Source: Antitrichia curtipendula (Eukaryota > Streptophyta > Bryopsida > Hypnales > Leucodontaceae). From it: a stretch of DNA of 64,000 bases. A program made the translations under genes and the position numbers. The DNA lies in the NCBI GenBank assembly GCA_951230915.1, contig OX579635.1, positions 36,890,001-36,954,000 on the forward strand, read 5' to 3'. Within the stretch, counting starts at the first letter, position 1. Each line of letters starts with the position of its first letter. Below the pieces are notes generated by a model. The model made no database searches and had not been told where the DNA came from. It saw only the letters and a program-made list of their open reading frames with translations. Shown here piece by piece: positions 20,564 through 33,545 of this stretch.

Positions 20564-23500
20564 CTACTGGGACTGACTACCAAAACCAAAACGGCAGTTG
20601 ATCAGAGACCTCAAAATCGGCACAATCCCTATCAGGACCATCTGCAGCTGCTCCGAGCTGCTCGCCCTGATCGACACTTGACCTGAACCCCTGTTGTTCA
20701 AGTTTGCTCTTCCCACCATCATCGTTTTCCCCACCATGAACTGAGACTGCAAGTTCCCACCAATGGCCAGATCACCATGCCAGTCCATCACTGATAGCCC
20801 CAAAGTCGACAGCGTGCGGCTCAGAGGGTACTCCTTCCCTCTCAGCGTCGCCTCCAGGCTTCCACCAAACGCCTTGTCTCCCTTTCCTGTCAACACCCCT
20901 CCATTCACCATCATCTTTATCCTCTTTCCGATCAGAATCCTATCCTCCAGCTTCAGCCCCGCCGCAATCGTATCATTCAACACTGTGCACGTCAGCCCTG
21001 CGGTCGTCTTGTTCCTCTTGAAGTTGTTGAAACGCGTCTCCGCTCGCAATGTGTACGCCAGGTCCTTGCCGATGGTTTGGATGTCGAGCCCGGTCAGTGT
21101 CACCTTTCCTTCTCCGTGCTTCAAAGACGCCGCGGCTTCAAAGCTCACCTGGGCTTCCTTCTTGTCCTTGGTCACTTGGCCTGAAATGGAAGCAGGGATC
21201 TTGTCCTTCACGACAAACATTTTCTCCGCGTTGAAACCGTCATAGCCTGCATCGTGGTCCCAGCCGTGGGTCTCCAGAACAGGGCGCACCAACCACTGGT
21301 TGGCAGTCTCCAAGTACCGGTACCTGCAAAATAAAGAAAATAAACATACATACATGGTTAATTCAATACCTCACCAGTGAAATTGAAAATTGCATATGAC
21401 AGGTAAAGAGTTGTTGTAAAATGGTTTAGACTTACCTATGGGTGGGACTGTCAGAATCAAATGAGGGAGGCAAAGCCATGTCTGGCATAGGGACAGGAAC
21501 CGAAGCAGCTTGTCCAGCCTCGTCGTCCACGTCACGGCCCTCTTGGGGAAGCTCTTCCTCGGACTTCGCTGCTGCTCGCTCCTTCATCTCTTTCCTTCTT
21601 CGAATCTGCTCCCTATACTGCTTCTTTTGAAACAGTCTTTCTCGATCAGCAAGTTCCTCGGCATATTGATGCCTTTGCTCCTTACTGAGCTCCTCCAACT
21701 CTTCTATAGAGAGCGGTCTGAAACAATACATGGTCCATTGATGAGGAAGCGACACTCCGCACTCTAGAAGATAAAACAAACGTTACAACGGAATGTCAAG
21801 TCTCTCTGGAAAGAGAAGCTGGGCTCTAAAAGTCCTACGCTTTTGTATGCATCACCACTACAACTAATCGAGGTGAAGCGCACGAGGACCCATGGGAACC
21901 CCATATATAGAAATTACACTCACCTACGGTCGTGCAATGTTGACATGAAAGGCATGCATCGATTAAAATGTGCAAAAGCATAATCAAGAAAACAGGTGCT
22001 TGCTAATTAAGGAAAAACAGAGCAATACCTGAAGGGAGGAAGTTCGTCATACTCATCATCTTCCTCCTCATCCTCGTCGTCATCGTCATCTGATACGTCC
22101 GACTCCCCTTGCAATTCATTCGGCATCTTCAACTGGGCTCGGGCTTGAAGCAAAGACGAGAGTAGAAACGGCAGAGGTGGCACGCGAGGCCGTTGCCCAA
22201 ATGGCTTCCCAGGAGTTGCCGTTTCAAAGAGCTTCAACAAGGTGTTCGCCTCTGCCAGTATCTTGGAGGCGAAACAGAGGAGCAGCAGTTGGGACTTCCA
22301 TATCTGCCCGTTGGGCAGAACTCTCTGCCCATTGCGGTTGGTTCTGCAAGAAGGGTGATTTTCCACCAACGACACTGGGTTCGACAACCTCATGTCACCC
22401 GCCGCTTGTCGTATCGTCTGCTGCACTACATGAGATCGATGTGCTAAAAACATATCGTAACTCAAAGAAGCTCCATTCGGCCCATCTGGAGGCGCCGAAC
22501 CAGCGTGGGTCAACACCACAATGGCATTGAACCATACCGCAGCTCCAAATACGTCAGTGATAGTGCGCAGCAAAGGCACGTCACCGAGGTCTCGACTCTG
22601 CATATCCAGACGGTCAAAGTACAAAACTATGTCCGGGGGCGATTTTTTTATATACCTCTTTACTTGTCCCATGATTTTCTCATTGTGCCGTTGCTCTCCC
22701 GTAGAAGGGAGAAGCCCTGGTGTGTCTATCACCCTCATCTGTGCACAAACAAAAGGTACAGCATTGTACACCGTCGAACCAGTGTCAAAATCAAGCCCGT
22801 CACAACATCTCTCATGTCAATCTAACCCCTAAAAGATCAAGGGTTCATGGTTTGAAATTGACCAATTTAATTGACCACATTGTGAAATTCAGATGGAGCC
22901 AAATTCTATATCAGTGAAGAACATTGCATGAGTTAGTCGATTTTCATTTATTTTAAAATTGGACAAAAGCCAGCTCCCATATGACCTGCTCAAGACCGTT
23001 AAAGAAACATGAGGTCAATTCGGGCTCCTAGGACCTTTTAACGGCTAAGAAAAGCAGCATGTACAACAAGAGCGGAATCCATTAGTACCTTAATACCGTG
23101 CACAGTCCCCACAATCTCATGGACCTTCTTTGTAGACGGACTGAAAGCACTCGTCAGAGACTTGCGCTCATCAAAGAGGGAGTTGATGGTTGCACTCTTC
23201 CCAACCCCCGTCTGCCCCAAGACCAGTATTGTGCATGCGAAGTCGAGATCCTCCTCTTGGTGTGTTGCCTCCGCTTCCATTGCCAGGGCATTGACGCGAT
23301 CAAAACTGAAAGCTCCCGTGCGGTTCGGAGTGCCACTGCCTCTCAACGACTCTGCTAATCCTAGGCGGTACAGCACTTGAGCTACAACCTGATTCTGTGG
23401 AGATTGTCCCAGACGGTGAGCAAGCCTCAAGAACTTCACCCTGATGTTCTGAAGCTTCTCGCGCGTATCATTGCCTTCATTTTCTGTGGTCTCTTCGGTG

Positions 23501-25315
23501 GTGGATGCGAGCTGAGTTGGCGAGCTAGCAGTAGGAGGTTGCGTAATCCTACCACCCGAGTCCGCTGCTGAAACAGCTTTCCTAGTTGGTCGTTTGGGCA
23601 AAGAGGGCAATGAGGGCCCAGCTCCACCCATAGACGGCTTGTTTGCATCCTCATGTCCAGATCCTACAACAAAGAATTAAAGCTCAGTGAGTATCTCGTC
23701 AAGTGGAAGAACTTGCATGAATAAAATCCTAAAAAGTCAAATGGAGCCAGAAAAAAAAAGACGTCATCAAAAAGTTTGAGCGTAGGGATCCCAAATGTAT
23801 ATGATGCAGAAATTGCAAGCTGAAATGAGATTAGACACTACAGCTTTTGAACAACAGATAAACACTGCAGTGTTACCAGATAGTCCAGCCTTGTCTAGCT
23901 GCGCCTTGGCACCTGTATCACCGCCATCATCATAGTCTTCATCTTCTTCATCTTCATCATCTTCATAATACTCATCCTCGGCATCGCCATCCGAGTCACC
24001 TTCCTCACCCGAGTAGTCTGACCTTACAAAATCTCCCGAGCTTGATTGTACTTGCTCTGTCTGGCCGGTATCACCACTTTCTGACCTCCCCAGGGTAGGA
24101 CGTGCTGGGATTGCAAGCACACTCCGGTCTTCTGCAACATCCTTGGGCAGCTCTTCCTTAATAACAAAGGAATCTACTTCTTCTTCTTCACCTTCTCCTA
24201 AATTATGTTCCCTGGCCACTTCAATTATCTTCTCTTCCTCCTGCACATCGTGACCCTCCTGTGAATCTTCGTGGTCGTCGTACTTCGACTCTGTCACTGG
24301 GGCTTTGACAAAGAATTCATCATCATCGTTCTCGGCTGAAGTGGACTCCTGGCGAGGGACTGTCCTCTCCAAAGTGGAGGTTAGATCCCTTGACGAAACC
24401 TTAGACTCGGGATCCTCCATTCTTCGACCAGAGGCAGTGTCCTCCAGTTCCTCCGAAGCCAAATCTATGCCTCCATCATATGCCTCCTCATAATCATCCT
24501 CCACACCTGCCTCATCCTCTTCTGTAAACCACCACAAAGCAATCCCTCGTCAGCTGACAGCAACATCTTAAACCCTGAAAGTCCTAGGTTTCATGGTTAT
24601 TAGACTACCAATCTTTAACAATCATATTGTGAAAAATATAGTTCAGCGTGTTTCTAGAATGAATGAAAAGTGACCGACTCAAAAGCGATAAAAAATTTGA
24701 TGAAGCACAAATGGGCTTTTGGGCCCTTTAGTAACCTCAAATACCAAGAAGAAAATCCACTTAGGTCTCGTCCTTACCATGATCTTTTTCACTCCTCACA
24801 GGCCTTGCCCCCCGCACAGATGATGCTCCAGTGTAGTCTAACTCATCCTCCGTATTGCTGGCGCTGGAGGAATACTCCGAGCTGCTACCACTAGTCTCCT
24901 CCTCGCTCTCCTCGTCCTCGTTGTCGTCGTCTTCGTCGTCATATTCAGCATACAAGTTTCCTCCTTGTTCCCTTTCTGGTATACCCTCCACAGAGCCACC
25001 TTCAAACTGGGACCGAGCGTCAACGGAACCCACAGGACTCGGGGGTTCAAAACTTGTGATGGAAGAAGCTGCCATCCTTTCCAAAGCGCTGTCAAAACTG
25101 TCCGCACTGCCAACGCTTTCTTCATCACCATGCTCTCCTTTCTCACTAGGTGTTGGCACCTTAATAGGTGAGAGCCCTGTTGTATGTGGCTCCTCTTCCC
25201 TGGAGCTCTTCTCCGCTTCCGGAGCTTCAGCCTTCGGGGAGCTGCTACTCGCCACCTCCGCCTTAGTACTACGCTTTCTACTGCCCAAGCTCCTGAGCTT
25301 GCGAAGGGCGTCCAT
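20564..25315 (-). CDS. TOC159: TOC159-family preprotein import receptor GTPase, chloroplast outer envelope
   Basis: Six exons: 25315-24778, 24521-23877, 23663-23089, 22738-22029, 21717-21436, 21323-20564. All have GT-AG introns in matching phases, giving 3510 nt and 1169 residues. An in-frame TAG precedes the ATG at 25315. Layout is that of the family: an N-terminal acidic A domain (about 1-480, with runs such as DEDEEDEDYDD), a GTPase domain (G1 GQTGVGKS 544-551; G3 DTPG 591-594; G4 THAG 663-666), then a membrane-anchoring M domain from about 820 with RYRYLETANQWLVRPVL and GWDHDAGYDG. The family binds transit peptides in the cytosol and hands preproteins to the TOC75 channel with TOC34. Introns 1 and 3 carry small transposon remnants. 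Which paralogue this is (TOC159, 132/120 or 90 type) cannot be told by eye; the complete A domain excludes the short TOC90 type. Confidence 0.95.
22823..23044. mobile_element. small inverted-repeat element in TOC159 intron 3
   Basis: Begins TAACCCCTAAAAGATC and ends CCTAGGACCTTTTAACGG, imperfect inverted ends. Its interior ('attgaccacattgtgaaatt', 'gaagaacattgcatg') resembles the interior of the Stowaway element at 30439-30689 although the termini differ. It lies wholly inside intron 3 (22739-23088). Confidence 0.6.
24568..24735. mobile_element. small element remnant in TOC159 intron 1
   Basis: Starts TTAAACCCTGAAAGTCCTAG and ends near GGGCCCTTTAGTAACC. The 'catattgtgaaaaata' interior resembles the intron 3 element. 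It lies within intron 1 (24522-24777). The right end is poorly preserved. Confidence 0.45.
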
Positions 25316-26720
25316 CCTTGTCAATCGGCTGCGATTCGTCCCCTAATATCGCATCCTCAACAAAGCAATACCTGTTAACGGCAAAACACATTCAACAACG
25401 TCGTCGTTGCCCTAAAAGCTGCACGAGCTCCACATTCAAGGATACCCGAAGTTTCCCTCTTGTGCTTCGAATTACTGTAGCAATCGTGTTCCTCGTGTCA
25501 TCCTCTTAACATAACTCAAATGTCTGTCCTGTCCAACTCACTCACTCCGTCGACGCACATTCCTCACATTCCTCACATGGCTGGAAGCTTCTCACAGCTA
25601 AGAAAGGCAGGGGATGAAACTCGGGAGATTTAAGCAATCCTCCACCATACTTGAGCCGGTTAAAAGCAACCAGACACCTGCTCCAGATGATACGCAAGCT
25701 ACAAATCGACATCTATAGTTTGCCTCTCTGAGTGCCCCCATTCAATAATTTTCGGCGCTACACAGTCATGTTGATAGCAGCGTATTTCAAAATAGAACGG
25801 AAAGAAATTCAGACCTGAAAAGATGAACTAGTTACACTGTTTCAAGAGCACCATTTCCGACGCAACCCGCAACCCGTGTCTCGCGCACACTTCGCACTTC
25901 CATGTCGTCCACAGAATTTCAAAGATGCAACAGAATCACTGCAGCGACAACAATTCACTCGCTTCACCAATCTGCTCATCGAGAAAAAAAGAGTCAGCAG
26001 CCAGCGGCACTTCGTGTATGCAATCAAATACCGTGTTTTACCAAATGAAACTCACTCTAAAATGTGAAGCTGTAAGAACAAGAGTTCAAAGCAATTACTG
26101 GTAGCAATCTGTATGAGAACTCAGTCCCGTCCTTCATCCGGGACAAAGCAAAAACTTAGTTTTCTTCTAGCGCGCAAATTCACCGGCACGGAAACAATAG
26201 CAATTGATTACGAATTTTTCGAACAAAACACAAATAGATTTAGAGCACCACCAAAGCAATTGACCTTATCACCTTCAGACATTGAAACATTAATGACGAG
26301 CAAAAACTTCAGCAATTATTTCTATAAGAAACCATTACGGACGCACAGACGCTTAAACTTAACCGGGACAAACTATTGCATTGACAAACTCTACTCAATC
26401 AACCCAAACCCCCAAACCCTCGCAATAACAGAGAGTAAGTATTCTCACCATGGAAATATAAAACCTCGAATTACTGCTTCAGAACGACGGAACGACGCAC
26501 CACGATTATCATTTTGTTTAAAAATTTAGAACGGTAGTTCCGAACATCCACAGTCTATTCTCGAACCCTAACTTCAGCGGTGTCGAACACAAGCATTGTC
26601 AAGGACCGAAGAAACTGGAATCCCGTTTCGTCTCTCCCGCAATTGCAATAAGATAACGCGAGGCGCATTTGACGCAATGCCACACGATCGTGCGTTGCGA
26701 TCTGATCAGGAAGTCGGAAA
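25316..26720 (-). promoter_or_regulatory. upstream/leader region of TOC159, copy of the kinase upstream region
   Basis: Collinear with 3105-4495 from about 25408 to 26720. Similarity stops about 90 bp before the TOC159 start codon, as it stops about 185 bp before the kinase start. Between the copies there are many substitutions, several indels and loss of the open frames, so the duplication is not recent. Shared stretches up to about 20 bp remain. Promoter, 5' untranslated exon and perhaps a leader intron are the likely contents. Confidence 0.75.
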
Positions 26721-26956
26721 CTTAAGTTACGTGTGTGTGTTATCCATTTATTTTGAAGTGCTACTAGCTTTACCGGACTTCGTGATGACGCTCTTTATAT
26801 CCAAAAAAACATGGATGGATGAAACTTGCAAAATGTGGATGATAAAAGTGAAACTTCCATGGAATCGGAAAAGAATATTTGAGTTTTGCAGACTCGGAAT
26901 TGCCTTCATTGAGTTTCTAAGTCTTTTTAATTCTATGAGAGTAGGCAGAAATTGCA

Positions 26957-27734
26957 TTAACTTCTAAATGCCCAAAACCTTTTTTTGGAGCGTCTTAAAA
27001 TTTGCTCAAAACTAAACAAAAATTTTAAGTTTTGATAATTAATATCAATTTATTTATTTTAATTATAACCATAGAAATTCAAACTAGATGAGTTATCAAT
27101 CATGTTAGAAAAGAAAACACAAGAATATCATATATGGATTGAAGGATTATAATGCTTGATTGAGAAGGTGTTAAAACTACAAAATTGATTTGAAGTCTTT
27201 CAATCTACTTTTTACATGTCAAATTTGAAATTGAGGTCATGAAAAAAATATATAAGGCTAAAGGACATAACATGTATTACTATAATTGGAATATGGCTTC
27301 TCAAAATCTACTTTGCTATTTTTTTAAATGAATTTTAAATGTGATTTTCATCCCCCCCTAAGATCTAGTGTATTTTGAGGATCATCTCCAAGAGCTTCTA
27401 ACACAAAAAATCAGGATTTGCCATAGACACCCTTGCACAAAATGTTCATGATAAAAATCATGAACAATTTTTTTCACAATCAAAGTTCAAATGCTTAAAA
27501 TAGACTTTAAAGGATACGTCAATTGTGGTTTAATATATAAATTGAGAAACAATGTTATTTACAGACTATCATGATCATTATTTTACTTTGTATTGAAAAG
27601 TATTTTGTCAATGTTTTTATAATCAAATACCACCAAATTCATAATATATTCTACTACCACAAAGGGCTTTCAAGCCCTTCAAGGGTTAGTCAACACCAAA
27701 ATACGGTACCTTCAACATTAATTTTAGAGGTTAA
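26957..27734. mobile_element. TTAA-flanked element, AAATGCCCAA family, copy 1
   Basis: TTAACTTCTAAATGCCCAAA at the left and a degraded right end followed by TTAA at 27731-27734. The interior shares 'tttgctcaaaactaaacaaa', 'caggatttgccatagacacc' and 'gttagtcaacaccaaa' with 55039-55700 in the same order. No transposase sequence. Confidence 0.65.
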
Positions 27735-28404
27735 TCACTAGTACAAAACATGCCTTACAAGACAAAGATTTAAGACCCACATTTGGTCATGTTATGATGA
27801 GTTAGACTAGGCGTGGGTCTTATCCTAGTAAGGATGTTGAGGCCCAAAAGCTAAGTTGATGGATGACTTTCAAGGTTAATGTAGAGATGAAGAATGTACC
27901 TATGGGTTTCAAAATTTAAATCATCTTTGGTAGTAATAGGTCTCATCTTTTTAGATTTAAATCTTGGTCTATATTAGTGATAGGTCTCATCTTTTTAGAT
28001 TTAAATCTTGGTCTATATTAGTGATAGGTCTCATTTTAGCAAAGTTAAAGCTTGATCTATAGAGGCTTATTTTCTACATTTATTGTATAAGAAAGTTTTA
28101 TGTAATTCTATTATGCAATTACAATAAATAGGGTGGGTAGTCAATTTTGTTGTAGAATATTTAGTAGTAATATTCTAAATATTACCTTATATATTTGCTA
28201 TTGATTTATAAAGACTTAGATAGGAGTTATAAATTTATTGGTCTTAAGTCTAAAATTCATAATCCAAATCTTTTTTAACTTTATAAACTTTTTGTTTTCA
28301 ACTAACGGCATCTTTGTTCTTCAAGCTCCACCAATCTATTAAATGCTTTCTAATGTGCAACCACTTCAACTTCAAGCCAAGTCTATTGTGAAACTTTTAT
28401 TTTT
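27735..28404. other. intergenic; CACTA-like end and short tandem array
   Basis: CACTAGTACAAAACATGCC at 27737 looks like a CACTA-type terminus without a paired end in reach. A 44-bp unit starting 'taggtctcatctttttagat' repeats at 27937, 27981 and (partial) 28025. No gene is recognised. Confidence 0.5.
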
Positions 28405-29333
28405 TTAACCCCTAAAAGACCATTGTCCCCTCAGGGGACAAAATGGATTTTGGGCAAGTTCCTATGATCTCAATTTTCAATGAAACTTTTTGAAACTTTT
28501 TCTTAAGATAGACAAACTTTTTATCTTCATGAGAATATAATTTTTATTCAATCGATGACCGGCAACAAAAATTATGCCATTTGAAATATAATTTTAACTT
28601 CACCAGGCAGAAAAAAAATCCACAAAATATGAATTTAAATTCTTAAATTTTTTCTCCTTATAGATCATATTTTTTTCTACATGTGAAGCTTTGATTCATT
28701 CCATTTGGATTAGTGATGTGAAAGTTATAAACAATCTTATTTGGGGGGCAATCTAGGTATCTTTTTGAAAAAATATCTTATAGGATTCACTTCTGAATGC
28801 AATTCTTCAAATTTTTCAGTTTTTTTTTTTGATAAGGTTAAATTTTATTGCTAGAATAATCTCACCATTGGGATTATTATGTTTCAATCCCATCTTAGAG
28901 CTATTGATGATTTAGTTTCTCTTTCAATTTTGGATCTACTTCTACTTGACAATTTTTTAAAGAATGAAAAACAAGCATTTTTCTTTTGAATTTTTTTCCT
29001 AGACTTTCAGCTCAATTCTTCAATACAAATTTTTTTTAATTCAAAGTCCATAGTGCAAAAACATTCTACAAAGGGCGGTCAAAGTCATCTAAAATTGCAT
29101 GCTAGTGTTCAAAAATTTGTTTATTTTCAACTTTGAATGCTAATATCTTCCAATTTGTACGGTCAAACTCCATGAAATTTTTATCACATGATCTTAGACA
29201 AGTACATACAAGATTCTACGGTTAGATTCTAAATTTTTTTTAATTTTTTAATTTTCTTGGATGAATGCAGCAAAAATGACAATTTTGAGTGTTTTTTGAT
29301 AGAAAAATGACCTTGGTCCATGGGGGGGTAATT
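28405..29333. mobile_element. TTAA-family element, long variant
   Basis: TTAA (28405-28408) followed by CCCCTAAAAGACCATTG opens the element. The right end, with 'ttttgagtgttttttgatag' and a run of G before TAAT, has decayed. At about 930 bp it is longer than the 580-bp copies and closest to 764-1703, which suggests a subfamily. Confidence 0.65.
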
Positions 29334-29375
29334 CATTTTAAGAAAGCATATTTGAGATTTTGCAATCTATTAACA

Positions 29376-29945
29376 GTACAGCCACTTTTCAGTGCATTGA
29401 GTACAACCACTTTTCAGTGCATTGTGACAAACTGTGTCACAATGCACTGAAACACATACCCTCCCCCCCTTTGTATTTAAATTAATAAAAAAATTTATAC
29501 CCTCCCCCCTCCTTTGTATTTAAATTAATAATTTTTTTAAAAATTAAATTAAAATTAAAAAATTTCAATAACCCCCTCCCCGCTTTGTAGTTTCCAAGTG
29601 GGGGTGGGGTGACAATTGATATGGGACATATTGTGTATTTTGTATTTTGTATTTTAACCATATCTTATATCTCGTATAGTATATTGAAGTCGTATCTTGT
29701 ATCCGTATCCATTCCGTATTTATACCATATCCGTATTCAATATTATATTTTGGATTCATATTTGGATGGCTTGGATTGAATCTCACAAAGATCAAGGGCT
29801 TGTGATTTTTTGAGAAATCAACAGCATCTTGGAGGAGAAACATTTTTCTGTTTTTTAAAATCAACGGGGTGTGATTTTTCTGAGAAAGGGGGGAGGAACT
29901 AATGCACTGAAAAGAGGTGACAACCTCTTTTCAATGCATTGTTGT
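29376..29945. mobile_element. fold-back element with TTTTCAGTGCATTG ends
   Basis: The left side has two direct copies of 'acaaccacttttcagtgcat' (from 29376 and 29400), then a perfect 18-bp-arm hairpin (29412-29429 / 29435-29452). The right side carries the inverse AATGCACTGAAAAGAGGT at about 29901 followed by its own hairpin. The AT-rich interior, with C-runs such as CCCTCCCCCC, has no open frame of interest. Confidence 0.6.
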
Positions 29946-30438
29946 TGTATGGTTCATTCATTTGGGATGCAATTTTTAAAAACAAAATCACATCTACAAT
30001 TTGCATGATCTTTCCATTATGCTTACATGATACAAAAAGTTGACCTCATAATTCTATTGTCTATTGCATGGCTTGGTCAACAAACCATACAAGAAGATGT
30101 AATATGGAATTTATGCAATTAATGAACAAAGAAAACAAACAAATTTTTTGTAAAAATTATTCAGAGGATGTTGGTTTTCAAAAAAAAAATTAATCTGTGA
30201 TCTCGAATATAAACTAGAATGTTATAACCATAAGGCTCTATCCTAGGTAAACAACAATAATAACTTATTGATCAATTAGACTCCACATCCCCACTCCAAT
30301 CTAACCCTAACCATGTTGTACAGTGTGAAAGCAATTGTAGATAGGATTTACAATACAAATAGGCTAAGAGATAAGCTACAAAACAAAGTTATTCTAAAAG
30401 TCAAGAAAATAACCTTACCTATGGTCCCTAATTTGCTA
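29946..30438. other. intergenic, nothing recognised
   Basis: AT-rich sequence without conserved motif between two inverted-repeat elements. Confidence 0.6.
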
Positions 30439-30689
30439 CTCCCTCCGTCCCAAAATGAATGTCCACATTTTGTTGATATTTTTTTGAGCCAATTTCATTG
30501 ACCATATGGTGAAAAACATAATTAAAAAAAGGTTCCAAATTTTATATCACTAGAATCAATGAAGAACATTGCATGTGTTCATTGCAACCTAAATAAAATT
30601 AGCCATAAGGAAATATTTTTTTGACCTACTTAAAAAACCCTTAAAAAACATCACATTCAAAGTGGACAGTCATTTTGGGACGGAGGGAG
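30439..30689. mobile_element. Stowaway-type MITE, 251 bp
   Basis: CTCCCTCCGTCCCAAAATGA and its exact inverse at the right end, TA on both sides (30437-30438, 30690-30691). The interior shares 'gaagaacattgcatg' with the element in TOC159 intron 3. Confidence 0.93.
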
Positions 30690-31382
30690 TACTATTCTAG
30701 ATTGCATTTGAATTATTATTGCACTTGTATTGTATTGGAATGACAATAAGATGTGATTACACACAATTTAATCACATTGGGTTGTCTTCTTCCTAAATTG
30801 AGATTTAAGTCCCAACCTTACAAAAAGTAGTGACTAGACACAAATTAGCCATCTCCATGGTTTACAATAGATGCACAATAGATGTATTACCCTGTACACG
30901 TTAACTTACATATAACTAGTTGAATAGCAATGATTTCTTTTAACTCTCAAGACGTGAAGATAAATGCCAAACAAAGGACATATCAGAAAATCAGAGCATC
31001 TCAGATAGGTTGATCTTCCTCAAATTAGCAGTTGGGCTTGCGACATTCACAGCTCCTTTCGAGAGTGTTATGCACAAGAACCAATTCATGCATAGAATCT
31101 CAAAATGTTGTTGCTGGAGATGAGCAAACCAGTCTACCTTCTTCAAGCAAGAGCCGTCTGCAAAGGTGATTCAACCAAATGTGCTCTCCTACCGAGATAC
31201 TAATATGTAACCACCGGGCCTGCTTGGCAGCAACAAACCACTGGAATCCAGCTACATTATGAAGAGTGGACAAAAGTGACCGGCATTAAATGCTGCGTCT
31301 CCCTTGAGCATGCCTTTCAAGACTTATTAATATCTACATGCCAGAAAATGCTGTGGCAAAGCTATGTGTGAGTGATCTTCCT
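30690..31382. other. 3' flank of the SDH7-like gene
   Basis: No coding sequence is recognised. The part nearest 31382 is less AT-rich and is probably the 3' untranslated region of the minus-strand gene. Confidence 0.45.
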
Positions 31383-32965
31383 TTACTCAGCACTTTGGCT
31401 TGCAACTACTGTCTGGTTAGACTCCTCAGCTTGGGCGGCATTTCTCTGCTGAACCTTCCAGGAAATCTCGTAAACAGCACCTGCAATGAATGACCCTAAG
31501 AGAGGTCATTCTCCTATCGCCAACACAAAGTATAATACCAAAGCAGCAATCAACACCACCTTGAACGACAACATGGATGACGACATATCGTTGATAGCAA
31601 TTTACTTAGAAGCATGTGATGGCAAGGTCAAAACCTAAGTTTCTGCGAAGTTTGATGTGGCTATTAAGGTAAATGATACTTAAAACCACCGGCAATCTGA
31701 TAACATCATCTATACTGAACCCTGTTACCAACAGCAACTTGGACTAATGAGCAAGTGGTGTAAGCATGACTTGTTTAAATGTATATGACCGCTGATCATT
31801 AAATAAAAATGGGGTTGTCTACATTTATAGTGGTCAACAACCTCCCACTTTAAAAGTGCATAAGAAATTTATTCTGTGATAAAATAATCTCAACAGATTT
31901 GGCTTCTACACCCAAAGTGATGTTTCCACAGCTCAATAGTGATATCTCAAAACTCGAACATATGTTAAAATGCTTAAAGTGACACAAATAATATCCTTTA
32001 CCTTGGAACCAGAACTTCCTAAAATCCCCAGAATGAAATGCGTGAAATCATTCAAAATATTAATAAATTTACGAAAAGGAAGATCTATTTTACCTGCTGC
32101 AACAAGGATCACGAGAACGTCACCGAATCGTTTCATTGCTGAAACCGTGTTCTTCACTGAGTGGTACTTGTTGAGAGCTGGATCTTTTGCAAGCAACTGC
32201 ATAGACAAAAGAATCATCAAAATTTAAGCCCAGGGTTCATTCCATTGACGACAAAAATGACATCAATTTAAAAGGGAGTTCGTGGACAGATGAGAACCAC
32301 CTCGTGCATGAAGGGACAGAATTCTTAATCCATCAAACGAGAACTGATCTTTAGCACTTTTTGAACGTTTCGACACTTGTATACAGCTGTGCAATTCTTA
32401 CACCAAGGAATGCAACAGATGCGAAAAATCATGTGCTCCCTGTCACAGTAGGTTCTCTTAACTGAAGAATTTAGGGTTTACATAGAAAGCCCTCAACGGA
32501 ACACACACCACGTAAGAGAATCACCCTCCGTCTTACCCTCCTCTAACCTAAGATATTAGCGACGAGAATCACATTCACTCACCACACTAATCCAGAACAA
32601 ATTTAGAAAGAAATACATGATATTAACATTCCAAATTTTTTTTAATTTATCGTCCAAAAAATAAGTGAAACAGGACAGGAATCCCGAACAAGCTCCGCAA
32701 ACACGATAACACGAAGGTGGACATTCTATAGGCGAGAAAACCAATTCTTTTTCCAGTCATAACCATTCCAAAACCCTACAACCCCCAAACTCGTCAAAAA
32801 AACTCCCATAAGATAAGAAAAATGCTGAAATTCAAAACGAGAAGAGAGCAAGCGAGCGCGCAAAAGAAGACAAACCAGATCCTCGCGAGCTCCGGAACGA
32901 ATCGCCATGCCGCGGCTCGGGGCTCCGACCAGGCGCCCGGCAATCAAGCTTCGCACCGCCTGCAT
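31383..32965 (-). CDS. SDH7: small mitochondrial membrane protein, probable succinate dehydrogenase subunit 7
   Basis: Three exons (32965-32876, 32196-32094, 31480-31383) with phase-matched GT-AG introns give 96 residues. The first donor, CTG|GTTTGT, is the weakest signal. The N-terminus MQAVRSLIAGRLVGAPSRG is Arg-rich and free of acidic residues, like a mitochondrial presequence. Then come SGAREDLLLAKDPALNKYHS, a basic VKNTVSAMKRFGDV stretch, one hydrophobic segment (VLVILVAAGAVYEI) and a hydrophilic tail. From memory, plant SDH7 has the same order (GARE...LL..DPAL..F, one membrane helix ending YEI). SDH7 is a plant-specific accessory subunit of complex II; its exact task is unresolved. The longer open frame upstream of 32965 is probably leader. 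Another single-pass mitochondrial protein is possible. Confidence 0.6.
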
Positions 32966-33275
32966 GGTTGCCAACGATCCTGGTCCAAAAAAATAAGTAG
33001 AGACTGTGCAGAAGAGCTCGGATTGCGAAAAACGCTCCAAGTGTATGTGCAATTGAGGCCGAGGAGTCTTTGTTTTCACTTGACTCTTGGGAGAACGTGT
33101 TTTCGTGGGGAGACTGTGAATGTGGACTACGTCGGGAGAGATGCAGTTTTAGGGCTTCGAGGGATTTGGCAAAAGAGTCTGGGATGCGGGCCAGCCTTCT
33201 TCCTGTCAGTGATTTTCATTTTCTTTTTCTTTTTATCGATATTAAAGAGCAATGGAGAGAGAAATAACTACAAGA

Positions 33276-33545
33276 GCTTTGTGGATGTGTAATTTTTTAT
33301 TTCAATTGGTGCCCGGGAGAAAAAGTTATGGCACAATAAGCCAAAAGCAAAGGTTAACGGGAAGCACAAAAAAATCACAAAAAGTCAATTTTAATTTTAA
33401 CTTTTTTTAATTCTAAAATATTATGTTTTTGTCTACATGTGAAGCTTTTAATCATTCTATTTGGACTCAGTATGGACAATCTTATGAGAAAGGTTATGGA
33501 CAATCTTAGTTTTGATAGAGAAAAGGCCTTGGTCGTATAAGAGTT
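33276..33545. mobile_element. truncated TTAA-family element
   Basis: Carries the family modules 'acaagagctttgtggatgtg', 'agaaaaagttatggcacaat' and 'ctacatgtgaagctttta' in the same order as 4936-5519, but lacks the left terminus. It ends at 'ataagagttaa'. Confidence 0.65.

Noticed and set aside
24761..25346. Long plus-strand frames opposite TOC159 exon 1 (Ser/Leu-rich)
   Set aside because: Antisense shadows of the acidic, serine-rich A domain.
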